This document shows positions 10,901-18,300 of a stretch of DNA of 64,000 bases, one piece after another. The first letter of the stretch is position 1; each line of letters begins with the position of its first letter. A program made the position numbers and the translations under genes. The stretch comes from Ostrinia nubilalis. Lineage: Eukaryota; Arthropoda; Insecta; Lepidoptera; Crambidae. The DNA lies in contig NC_087096.1 in assembly GCF_963855985.1 (NCBI RefSeq), positions 620,001-684,000 on the forward strand, written 5' to 3'. The notes below the pieces were generated by a model that had not been told where the DNA came from, made no database searches, and saw only the letters and a program-made list of their open reading frames with translations.

Positions 10901-11966
10901 GTGGCCAATTGTCCACTATGATCTGAACTAAGGCAATTAATTATTGATTTACTTTGAATATTACAGTTACAAAAAATGTTATCTAAGCAAGTAGCTGATG
11001 TTGGAGTGATTCTAGTAGGCTCATTGAAAAGATTTGATAAATTAAAAGATTTAAAAAGGTTTAAGAATCTTATTTTATATTGAGTATTATCTAATAAATC
11101 TATATTAAAATCTCCACATACAACTACTCTCTTATTTGATTTAAATACCTTTTTCAAGACCTCCTCCATAGTGGATTCGAATAATTGGTAATTTGCAGAT
11201 GGGGGCTTGTACACACTTACAATTATATACTGCTCTAGCTCTGCACACGCAAGTTCTATAGTTCGTTCGATTGAGAGTGAAACAATGTCTTTTCTTTCCT
11301 TGTATTTAAATTGATTATTTATTATTATGAGTGACCCCCCTCTAATAGCAGACTCCCTGGTGAACGAACTACAAACTTTATAATTACCTAAATAAAACAT
11401 TAATTCATAATTTTTAAGCCAATGTTCTGTTAAGCATAATACATGAACATTGTATTTTTTTAAAAACAATTCTAGTTCTAATTCTTTGCCAGCCAGGCCT
11501 TGTAAATTTTGATGAACAATATTAAATCCTTTAATAGACCTGTCTGTTGTCGTCCCTCTCAGTTTAAATCAGAGGTCGTCACAGAAATATTCTAGGATTA
11601 CCGTGCAGAAGAACGCTCGCTCAATAAACACACGAATTTTTACTTAATTGATTTGGTATTTGGTTTTTCCTTTTCAATATTACTTTTTGCTTTAAGGACT
11701 TTTTTAATATTCCCTGGGAACAATAAAAAAAACGAAATGGTCCCTGAGCCTCAAAGAATTACTGGCCTAAATGATAAATGAGTGTTTTTTTTGTAGGTCA
11801 AATATTGCAAGATGCAGGATACAGCAAGTGGGATAAGTTTGTACCTGCCATGAGAAGTACAAGGCATTATTGTGGTGCAGTAGGGAGGAATGGGACATTA
11901 TCTCACATAGAGTGTGAGGGAGTCACTTTCCCTGCCATTTGCGAAAAGAAAGCTGATCTAGTTTAG
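1930..11966 (+). CDS. C-type lectin, two CRDs (immulectin-like), six exons
   Basis: Secreted lectin of the lepidopteran immulectin type, expected in haemolymph as a pattern-recognition protein. Coding exons by GT-AG borders: 1930-1984, 6263-6400, 6593-6724, 6838-7014, 7461-7712 and 11797-11966. All introns are phase 1 and the joined frame is 307 aa. Exon 1 is a signal peptide ([14 protein letters not shown]). Exons 2-4 form CRD1 (about residues 38-155; cysteines in ARLQC, HSCD, GNCV, NCSS and YICF). Exons 5-6 form CRD2 (about 169-303; [29 protein letters not shown]). Neither CRD has an EPN or QPD motif or a WND motif, so classical calcium-dependent sugar binding is doubtful. Intron 1 (4.3 kb) holds an RTE element and intron 5 (4.1 kb) a CR1/jockey-type LINE. 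The gene converges on a paralogue at 15331-19869. Exon borders are read by eye and not supported by transcripts. Confidence 0.88.
2081..2240 (+). repeat. dispersed lepidopteran repeat, CGCGACTTCGT type
   Basis: Starts near CCCGCGACTTCGTACGCG and runs through a segment on composition and wording like other copies in this window (24908, 31345, 44695, 53262 and 54215). It lies in intron 1 of lectin 1 and encodes nothing. Confidence 0.5.
2266..2797. mobile_element. TA-flanked inverted-repeat element (mariner-like MITE)
   Basis: The two ends share the inverted repeat ACTGGTCATCACAAAAATC and each is flanked by TA (2264-2265 and 2798-2799). The 532-bp interior is AT-rich and non-coding. Inverted repeats with a TA duplication fit a non-autonomous Tc1/mariner-type element. 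It lies in intron 1 of lectin 1. Confidence 0.7.
2899..5530 (-). CDS. RTE retrotransposon endonuclease/reverse transcriptase (3' part of ORF)
   Basis: Open frame of about 876 element-encoded residues. Endonuclease: [12 protein letters not shown], then [11 protein letters not shown] and GSDHRMVRG. Reverse transcriptase: [10 protein letters not shown], then [22 protein letters not shown] and the catalytic FADD (codons at 3655-3666). The C-terminal region has [18 protein letters not shown] and the stop at 2899-2901. The frame is open with no stop, so the copy is young. The open frame continues upstream to an ATG at 5550, but those first seven codons come from the inserted SINE-like sequence and replace the true N-terminus. 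The missing first part of the endonuclease lies beyond the insertion at 5817-6060, in a different frame relative to this one. Confidence 0.92.
5535..5812 (+). mobile_element. SINE-like retro-insertion with poly-A tail inside the RTE ORF
   Basis: A 278-bp insertion ending in about 20 A (5794-5813). It interrupts the RTE endonuclease between the codons for GFLV and HKSL. The four bases ACAA occur on both sides (5531-5534 and 5813-5816), and removing the insertion restores an uninterrupted codon series. The wording near the 3' end (CCATCAGGTGATCCGTCTGC) is familiar from a SINE family common in Lepidoptera. Family naming rests on memory, the insertion borders on direct reading. Confidence 0.85.
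5817..6060 (-). pseudogene. RTE endonuclease N-terminal part, cut off by insertion
   Basis: Minus-strand frame with [20 protein letters not shown] and, later, [11 protein letters not shown] and [17 protein letters not shown]. This is the first 75 or so residues of the RTE endonuclease. The reading stops in the poly-A run of the inserted element, so it cannot be joined to the downstream ORF in one frame. Confidence 0.8.
7015..7460 (+). other. intron 4 of lectin 1
   Basis: A 446-nt AT-rich intron between CRD1 and CRD2 exons. Borders are CAAG|GTATTT and TTTTAG|AGTAC. It contains no recognised repeat. A near-palindrome around 7045-7115 pairs GTTCGTGACACCCAAA with TTTGGGTGCTACGAAC. Confidence 0.6.
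7795..8046 (+). repeat. dispersed 'GGGTTTTTATTGGCGGTCAAG' family, copy 1
   Basis: Non-coding repeat whose recognisable parts are TTCGAACTCCTC, CCCCCGGGACAAACTT, GGTTGGGTTTTTATTGG and AGATCCTGGCTACACAGGAG. It ends near AAGTCCCGTTA. Other copies: 15561-15720, 34034-34224, 54296-54530, 57150-57236 and 62509-62610. It sits in intron 5 of lectin 1. Confidence 0.7.
8472..11568 (-). mobile_element. CR1/jockey-type LINE, 5'-truncated, in lectin 1 intron 5
   Basis: One long minus-strand frame with endonuclease and reverse transcriptase, followed by about 170 nt of 3' UTR. The UTR ends in a short tandem array of an ACTCAATAAA-type unit at 8473-8500. A stop codon at about 11566-11568 precedes the first endonuclease residues ([15 protein letters not shown]), so the 5' UTR and any first ORF are missing. 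Related 3' UTR pieces lie at 52130-52310 and 54759-54840. Whether it belongs to Daphne, CR1 or another jockey-superfamily clade cannot be settled by eye. Confidence 0.85.
8668..11565 (-). CDS. LINE endonuclease/reverse transcriptase (CR1/jockey type)
   Basis: Open frame of over 930 residues. Endonuclease motifs: [26 protein letters not shown] and LSSDHSGQ. Reverse-transcriptase motifs: [59 protein letters not shown] and LFADDTSL, with the catalytic FADD codons at 9520-9531. The first ATG-like start used for the 933-residue frame is really a TTG at 11467-11469; the frame is open further upstream to the stop near 11568. No internal stop, so the insertion is fairly recent, but no ATG for the ORF is present. 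Confidence 0.9.
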   Translation of the reverse strand, partial: KLRGTTTDRSIKGFNIVHQNLQGLAGKELELELFLKKYNVHVLCLTEHWLKNYELMFYLGNYKVCSSFTRESAIRGGSLIIINNQFKYKERKDIVSLSIERTIELACAELEQYIIVSVYKPPSANYQLFESTMEEVLKKVFKSNKRVVVCGDFNIDLLDNTQYKIRFLNLFKSFNLSNLFNEPTRITPTSATCLDNIFCNCNIQSKSIINCLSSDHSGQLATFEHHHVPSTVDVVCRPITTNRIDKFKKNICDGIDKLILDDNNVDHIYEDLFSVVSEEFKTTFPQKKIRINSVKCKFDDWATTGIHKSRNKMYELYSLKADTQDLNVIEYVKNYSKIFKRVCLAAKSNHLRNMILNSNNKAKATWNIINKQTCKNKSKDNTFSLKIGNEIINSDTEVATTFETFFSNIASETTKELNSSPVLAESLLKSNVTECQCLLQFRHIDCNTIIKTFRELNMKKTEDLWGISVSIIGTIIDTIAPHLAFIFNTCIDQGCFPSLMKLSKIIPLFKAGDKCDPSNFRPISILPVLSKIFEKIIFHQLLSHFIFNKLLHNKQFGFTKGRSTTDAGVALLKHVFDAWESKKDAVGIFCDLSKAFDCVDHQTLLNKLRHYGVSNKSLDLLNSYLTGRKQKVCINGTESSGAPLTMGVPQGSILGPLLFLIYINDLPYFVKDLCDIVLFADDTSLIFKVDRGKVNFDDINNTLSQVLHWFTVNNLLLNANKTKCIKFTLPNVRQVSTQLMVKNEPLNSINSTTFLGITLDAKLQWGPHIETLSKRLSSAAFAVRKIRQLTDIETARLVYFSYFHSIMSYGILLWGSAADIETVFVLQKRAVRAIYNLGPRFSLKDFFKEINILTVASQFIYENLLYVRKNIEQFTKKSDLHNFNTRNKNKLAVPNFRLHKIGNSFMGKCIKFFNKLPQTVVELPIHKFKAHIKSTLMKKGYYKVDDYLKDKNVWDTLLPSSHKYL

Positions 11967-12212
11967 TTCCTAATTTTGAACAGCAACCAAGTAGCAGATA
12001 AACAAGACCGCTATTTAAAAAGTTTTACATAATTTAAAATTTTTGTTTCACACATTATTATGTAGTTACATAGCTGGGCACCGTTAATCAAATAGTTAAC
12101 TTCGTTAATCGTTAAACCGTTAATAAAAAAATTAACTTCGTTAAACGTTAAAACGTTATATTTCGCAAGACTTAACGCAAGTTAACGTTAATCGTTAATC
12201 CGTTAACACATG

Positions 12213-12370
12213 ATAATAAAACGAAAAAAATAATTGTAAGTATGCAAGGTTCAAATAATTTCGTAAGCTTGTATCGCGCATGGAATTTATTCCTCTTTTA
12301 TGTTTGCGCTACAAGCTTTCGAAATTATTTGAACCTTGCATAAGTACAATTATTTTTTTCGTTTTAGTAC
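12213..12370. repeat. hairpin inside the hAT-like element
   Basis: Two long arms face each other: one contains AATAATTGTAAGTATGCAAG and the other CTTGCATAAGTACAATTATT, with GTTCAAATAATTTCG opposite CGAAATTATTTGAAC. The loop is short. This would fold into a hairpin of about 150 nt if transcribed. Confidence 0.75.
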
Positions 12371-12442
12371 AACTGCATTTCAAAATAAAAGCTTGTTTTA
12401 AAAAAAGTTCTTTTTTATTATAATTTTATTTTACACTTTTTA

Positions 12443-12999
12443 GGGTTCCGTAGTCCTGACAAGGAAGTAAGGAACCCTTACAGTTTCGATATGTCTGTCT
12501 GTCTGTCTGTCCGAGGTTTTGCTTGGAAACTATTGGCACTAGAGAGCTGTAATTTTGTGGAGGTATTACGACAAAACATGTAAAGTGGGGATGATTTTTT
12601 TTTCATCTTCTACCACATCGTGTGGGGTATTTGCTTTTGAAATGGATTAGGGGTTTCTAAGACTATTTTTCGATTTAAGGATCTGTTTGCAAATTATTAA
12701 AGTGCCAATTTTTGTTCGAGTAGGGCGTCCCCCCCCCCCCCTCTAAAAACTAAACTGTTCGCTTGAAAAATGTGGAAAAATTTGTAATAATACTGCTTTT
12801 TATGAACTTTCAAGGAAAACTATAACGGTTAAGATACATCAGTTCGTTTAAAAGTAATAGTCATTATTGACTCATGTATTATAAAATTTTTTAATCAGTA
12901 AAAATTCCTTAGAAGAAAATATGAAAGTGACTTTAGTTAGATGAAGTAATTGATTGCTTCTGAAATATATTGTGGTAACGACGGACAACTACGGAACCC
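12443..12999. mobile_element. TA-flanked MITE nested in the hAT-like element
   Basis: Inverted ends GGGTTCCGTAGT and ACTACGGAACCC with TA on each side (12441-12442 and 13000-13001). The 557-bp interior holds a TGTC tetranucleotide run at about 12493-12512 and a C run near 12729-12741, and codes for nothing. Confidence 0.7.
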
Positions 13000-13019
13000 T
13001 ACACTGCGCGTGGCACGAC

Positions 13020-13275
13020 ACGCACTTGGACAATTTAGCACCAAAGTGCTCGAAAAGACAAATCCAACAAACCCAAACTCGATAAGTTTTCACCGTTTCG
13101 TTTAGGAATTCCTATAGCCACTTCCTGACTCCATCATCAGAACCCTGGACATCATCTAGTACTAAAGTGGTCGAAAAGACAAATCCAATGAACCCAAATT
13201 TGATGCGATTCCGCCATTTCATTTAGGAGTTCCTATGGCCACCTCCTGACTCTACCATCAGACTAGCTCAATGGT
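13020..13275. repeat. two tandem copies of a ~120-bp repeat
   Basis: The unit contains GAAAAGACAAATCCAA, then TTTAGGA(A/G)TTCCTAT(A/G)GCCAC and CCTGACTC(C/T)A(T/C)CATCAGA. It appears once at about 13035-13140 and again at 13160-13265 with scattered substitutions. The copies lie inside the hAT-like element. Confidence 0.7.
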
Positions 13276-13983
13276 ACCATAACATTGCATTGTCATTGTA
13301 TTTACATAAGTATAGCAAATTTCAGCTCAATCTGTTGAGAAAAACTGGTCTTAAATTCAGTTGCAAAATTTGTCCCACAAGTGAAGTCAATATAAAGCTT
13401 GTAAATAAATAAATAAAAAATAGAATTTTCTTATATCGTTATATATCGTTTCGTTAGTGATATGGTTACAAAAACTGTTGTTTTGGCTTCTGGAAGTTCT
13501 GGAAGCCCGAACGTACTTGTCAGAACACATTTTTCTAGAGTTTTTCAGCGTGCCTGCTGTATATTTTTGGTAAATAGTAGGTACTGGATTAACGATTAAC
13601 GGACTTAGGATAATTTAACGGAAGTTAACGAGTCCGTTAACATTTTTCAAAGTTAACTTAAAAGTTAATCCGTTAATAGAAATGTTAACTTCGTTAATTA
13701 ACGATTAACGGATTAACGAGTTAATGCCCAGCTATGTGTAGTTATTATTAATGAAATGAAAAAGCACGGTCAGTATCATGGTGAAAGTAGCTAAAAACTA
13801 TATCAAAGGAACTTTATTATTATTAATTCTTATTATACGAGTAAATCTTTTGAATAATGCATTTTTTATTTTGACAAGATCCTATAGCCGTAGCCAAGAT
13901 TCAGTGTTTATAAAGTAATCTTTAAAGTTTAGTTTTTAAGTAATTATAAGTTTTTGGTAAATGTGTTATCAAATTGTATATTG

Positions 13984-13989
13984 AATAAA
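13984..13989 (+). terminator. poly-A signal candidate for lectin 1
   Basis: AATAAA in an AT-rich stretch beyond the hAT-like element. No AATAAA occurs between the lectin 1 stop and the element (11967-12068). Earlier AATAAA words exist only inside the element (near 12122 and 12213). Either this is the ancestral site, or the element now supplies polyadenylation. Confidence 0.35.
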
Positions 13990-14474
13990 TATACGTACCT
14001 AATTAGTAGATTCATGTATTGAAGCCTTTATTTCAAAAAATTAACATTTAAATTTTAAGAACAATACTTAGCAATTTTAAATAGTGTAAGTTTTGGAGGT
14101 CCGTGTATTTTTGTGTGCGTATAACTGATACAATAATTGTACAGTGTAAATGATTTGTTGTACCTAAATAAAGAGTTTACTTAAATAGTTGATAGGCATT
14201 TTATCATTTCCCTACCTACCAAAATTTCTCCATCAAAATTTTGTGATGGTACGTCAGAAAGGCACGTTGATTTATCCAAGTTCGCCATTAAACTAATAGG
14301 ATGCACTGTTGCATGTCTAACACCTAGGCCACACACATCGCGATAGTCCGGTAAAACCCGGATAGAAATCGAGCAGATGGATCACCTGATGGTATTACCG
14401 TCGTCCATAGACAGACACCCTTTGACGGCCTATAAGATATAAAATACGCTCTCTTCTTGAAAGATTGTAGGGCA

Positions 14475-14613
14475 GAGGTGGATTTGTGTAAAGCAATCGT
14501 AATCATTTGATAGTCCATAACGTACGATAAAGTCAGTTAAACAAAGCGTTTGACAGAATAATCGTACGTTATGAACTGTCAAATGATTACGATTGCTTTA
14601 CACAATTCCACCT
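14475..14613. repeat. fold-back element, about 140 bp
   Basis: Long inverted arms: TGTGTAAAGCAATCGTAATC is faced by GATTACGATTGCTTTACACA, with further pairing of CATAACGTACGAT to ATCGTACGTTATG. The central loop is about 25 nt. It is a hairpin MITE in the space between the two lectin genes. Confidence 0.8.
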
Positions 14614-15330
14614 TTGGATGTATAGTTAGTTACTACTGATGAATAGTTCAACAGTCAGTTTGGGAATATAGTATGATAAAAAAGGGAAAAGGAAATAAAA
14701 AATCTATACACAGACACAGTGTAGCTGATTAAATTGAATATTACATTGATTTGTCACAATTTTATTACACATTTGTTATATTGGTCAAGCAGTGGGTCAT
14801 ATTCATATTCATTTATTTATTGCATCACATATGTATGTATTGGACCTTACTGTAGGTCTTATAAAATATGTAAGGTAAACATATGGGCCCTGCAAAGGCA
14901 TTGCAATTTTACTCGTATTTACAATAGCAATCAAATAAATATAGATGTGTTTGATAGGAAGTACATCAAGCAATTTAGAATATAATGTCTATTATTGTAG
15001 TATCTATAAAAAATATATTTAAAAAATCACGCGTACTGGGCCGACACTTTTTCTATAAAGTCTCTCCAGGGAATAGGAAAAAAAAATTCTAATAATTATC
15101 ATAATAGGTAAGTATAGTAGGTAACTGAACAACTGAATGTCATATGTATAATGGGTGATACAATAGATAATAGTTAAATGTATGTATTGCATAGTACTGT
15201 ATATGTGGGCTTATCATTATAATATTCATTTAAATCATAGTAACACTTGCTTAGTAGATTTTTTTTTAGCAAATTAATAAATTTGTATTTGGTTCAGATT
15301 TTATGTATGTGGGTAGTTTATTATAGACTT
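14614..15330. other. intergenic AT-rich DNA downstream of lectin 2
   Basis: No gene recognised. TTTATT at 15317-15322, which reads AATAAA on the minus strand, is a poly-A signal candidate for lectin 2, only nine bases after its stop codon. Confidence 0.45.
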
Positions 15331-18300
15331 TTATCGTAGGGTTATCAGTCTAGGGCTAAACTCTGTAGTCTTCTCACAAATGGCAGGAAAAGTTTGTTTT
15401 TCACACCATATGTCATTCAATGTCCCTGCCCTCATCACTGCGCCACAATACTGGGTCTTGTCGTCAGGAGATCCTTTATTCCACTTGCTGTAGCCGGCTT
15501 CTGTCAAATCTTGACCTATAATAAAATTACCAATTTAAACTTCATCTTTAGTTCACTGTGACGGGACTATTCCCACCAGCTCCCACCGTTGCAACTCCTA
15601 TGCTAGCCAGGATCTACAGCTTGACCGCCAATAAAAATACCCAACCAGTGAAGGTTAAGTTTGTCCCGGGGCAAAGATAAACAATAATTGGACCCGAAAC
15701 GAAATTTATCAGAAGAAAAATAAATTAGTTCACTGTTAAAAATTATGTTCAGCATTATAAATAAGTTTAAAAAATCGAACTGCCTAAGGCGGGAATTGGA
15801 CCCACGATCGCCGACGACGGCTTAGTTAGGCAGTTCGATTTTTTCAAGTTGTTTATAATTATCAAAGTCATTAGTTTGAGATTAACGCTAAAAATTAAAT
15901 AACTATGTTAAGAATTTTACTAAACATTGCAATTTAAGAGTTTAATTTAAAATGTTTTGAGTACCGTGTATTGTCCACCAGAGTCCTCGTACTCCCCAAT
16001 CTAGGAATCCGATGCTCGCTGTGTGCTTGTGGTCCGCCTGGATGGTGTCGTCGGGGTAGTTCTGGTATATCCCCTTGATGACTTCAGCCTCCACGTCACT
16101 GTTAATGATGGCCAGGTGCCCACCTTCCGCCGCGCACACCGAGGCAGCTTGGTACCAAGTTCGCCCGAATTTGTGAAACTTGTAGCAGCTGCCAGTTCGC
16201 GGGTCATATTTATACTCTATTGTAAAACAAAACAAAAGTCTATTAATTAGTTAAAAACCTTGGCAATTTTTAATATTGAGGTAAATATTAGAAATCATAA
16301 CCTGTAACTATTTTCGATTAACTAAGAGTTGTAATCATCCATGCATTTTCACGAATACCAATGTATAATTCTAGCTATAGTCGGCCGTTTGGTGTAGTGG
16401 TTCGAAACGGACTACTATTCCGGAGGCAGCGGGTTCGATTCCCGCACAGTACAAACGTGTGTGCATGAACATATTTGTTTGTATTGGACTGGGTGTTTTC
16501 TATGTATAATAAGTATGTATTTACAAAAAAAAAAGTATTTAAGTATGTTTATATCCGTTGTCTAGTACCCATAGTACAAGCTTTGCTTAGTTTGGGACTA
16601 GAAGCGCAGTGTAAAATGTCCAAGGATATTTATTTCTTATTTATTTAGCTCTACAGTCCAGACTAAACTTAACTTCTTTCTTCTTCTGCTTCGCCTTACC
16701 CCGTAACGCGGAGTCGGCTTTTCCATTTTGAACGAAACTTAACTTCTTTACTTAATAAAACTGCTGTAAAGGTATAGGTCTCGTATCGATGATATACTCG
16801 TAGTTCTTAAAACATTGTTATTATACTCGTATTACCTTGATCGACCCCGCAAATTGAAGTCGTCAGATCCCTTGGCGCTCTTTTGTGGCATATGTATGGG
16901 TATTTACTTGAGCAGTCGTGACCTTCCAGTCGTCCGTCCATCATAAAAGTGACACATTCTCCCGATATATCCCCACTTCTTATATTCACGGGCATTTCAT
17001 GGACAGGGATACCTGAAGATGTAAAAGTTCGACATCGAGGTGTGGATACTTAAAGCAAGCAGCTGTTGGTATTGATTCCAATTTCCGAAGACGCACGAGG
17101 CAAATTAAATGTGTTGAGGCGAATGTTTATGTCTGGGGTAAGTTAAGATATATATCAATGTATATCTTACAACCCAGTCGAGTTAACTGGGCACCTGGCG
17201 ACCGTGAATCCTCAACCACGGAGGAACTGGCTATCTTACCTCTAACTGCCGGAACACAACAATGCTGTTAACATTGTTTTTATGGCGACAGACTTAGGTA
17301 AGATGGTGGTAGCTAGCCAGTAGAGATGAGACGTATTTACTAGAACAGATCCACACACTAGGTATTTTACAGTACTAAGCGGCACCTATTCCAATTTTTT
17401 AAATACTTGATCCACCTAGTATTTTTTAAATTACACGATTTCCGACCCTACCATTAAAGTAATAGAGGTTATTATTGCGTAATCCGTAGTCGCGTATTAC
17501 GCGTACCGAGTATTTCTCGCTAAGCTTATGTGCGAACGTAGAGATTCACTCCGTCTCTGTCTGACCAAACAAATTTGAGCGCGACGAAGCAAACGCACAC
17601 AAACGTAGTAAAACCATATTCATGTAAATACATGTAAAAAAGAAAAAAATTGTAAATATTTTTATGAAATTGATATCTTTTAAATACGCCAACTTTTAAG
17701 TTGACAGTCCTAAGCCTGTTGAAGTATGATGGGAGGAATTATTATTCAATATCAAATTGCATTATTCATACTACGGTTGTATCTTTACAAAGAAAATTTT
17801 ATTTTAAAGTCATAATACGTGGATCAGTCCGCACTAGTCGTGTCAAGTATGCTAAATTACTACATACTAGGTGGAATAGGTATTTGGATCGAGTATTAAT
17901 AAATACTAGGAATAGGTGCACCTAGTATCAAATTTACCTAGTATAACCCATCTCTACTAGCCAGGCGGACTTAGAACAAGCGCTACTACCAACCAAACCG
18001 AACAGAAAAATCTGCACCCCCTGGGAATCGAACCCGGGACCTCTGCGTCTGAAGCAGGTAGTCTTAACCACTAGACCACAAGGGCGGTTAAATTAGAACA
18101 CTCTTATTACATCGATTGCTGTTTGTTATTAAAAAGGCTCTAAATACCAACCTTCAACAGATGTGAAGTCTCCCTTTGAAAAGATTGAGTGAATTCCAGT
18201 AAAGACTTTACTCTCCAACTGATCGACCAGCAGTTCAATCAGACCTTGTTTCATGTTTTCATTGACTGGTGAAGCCAAAACGGCTCCTAAAACAGGTGAA

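Larger units (their letters stand above)
12069..13736. mobile_element. hAT-like non-autonomous element with 8-bp target duplication
   Basis: The ends are perfect 12-bp inverted repeats, CATAGCTGGGCA and TGCCCAGCTATG. They are flanked by an exact 8-bp direct repeat TGTAGTTA (12061-12068 and 13737-13744). Both subterminal regions are packed with GTTAA and CGTTAATCG motifs in both orientations. No transposase frame is present. An 8-bp duplication is the hallmark of hAT transposition. The element begins 102 bp after the lectin 1 stop, probably in its 3' UTR. It carries a second nested element and a tandem repeat. Confidence 0.88.

Noticed and set aside
16383..16455. tRNA gene on the plus strand
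   Set aside because: It is the head of a SINE; the body and tail follow directly and a similar unit is present at 19195-19370.
18012..18085. tRNA gene on the minus strand
   Set aside because: A cloverleaf-like fold and good A and B boxes exist, but the anticodon stem has a mismatch, the anticodon would be CAG without the long variable arm of tRNA-Leu, and a SINE body follows it. Best read as a SINE head.
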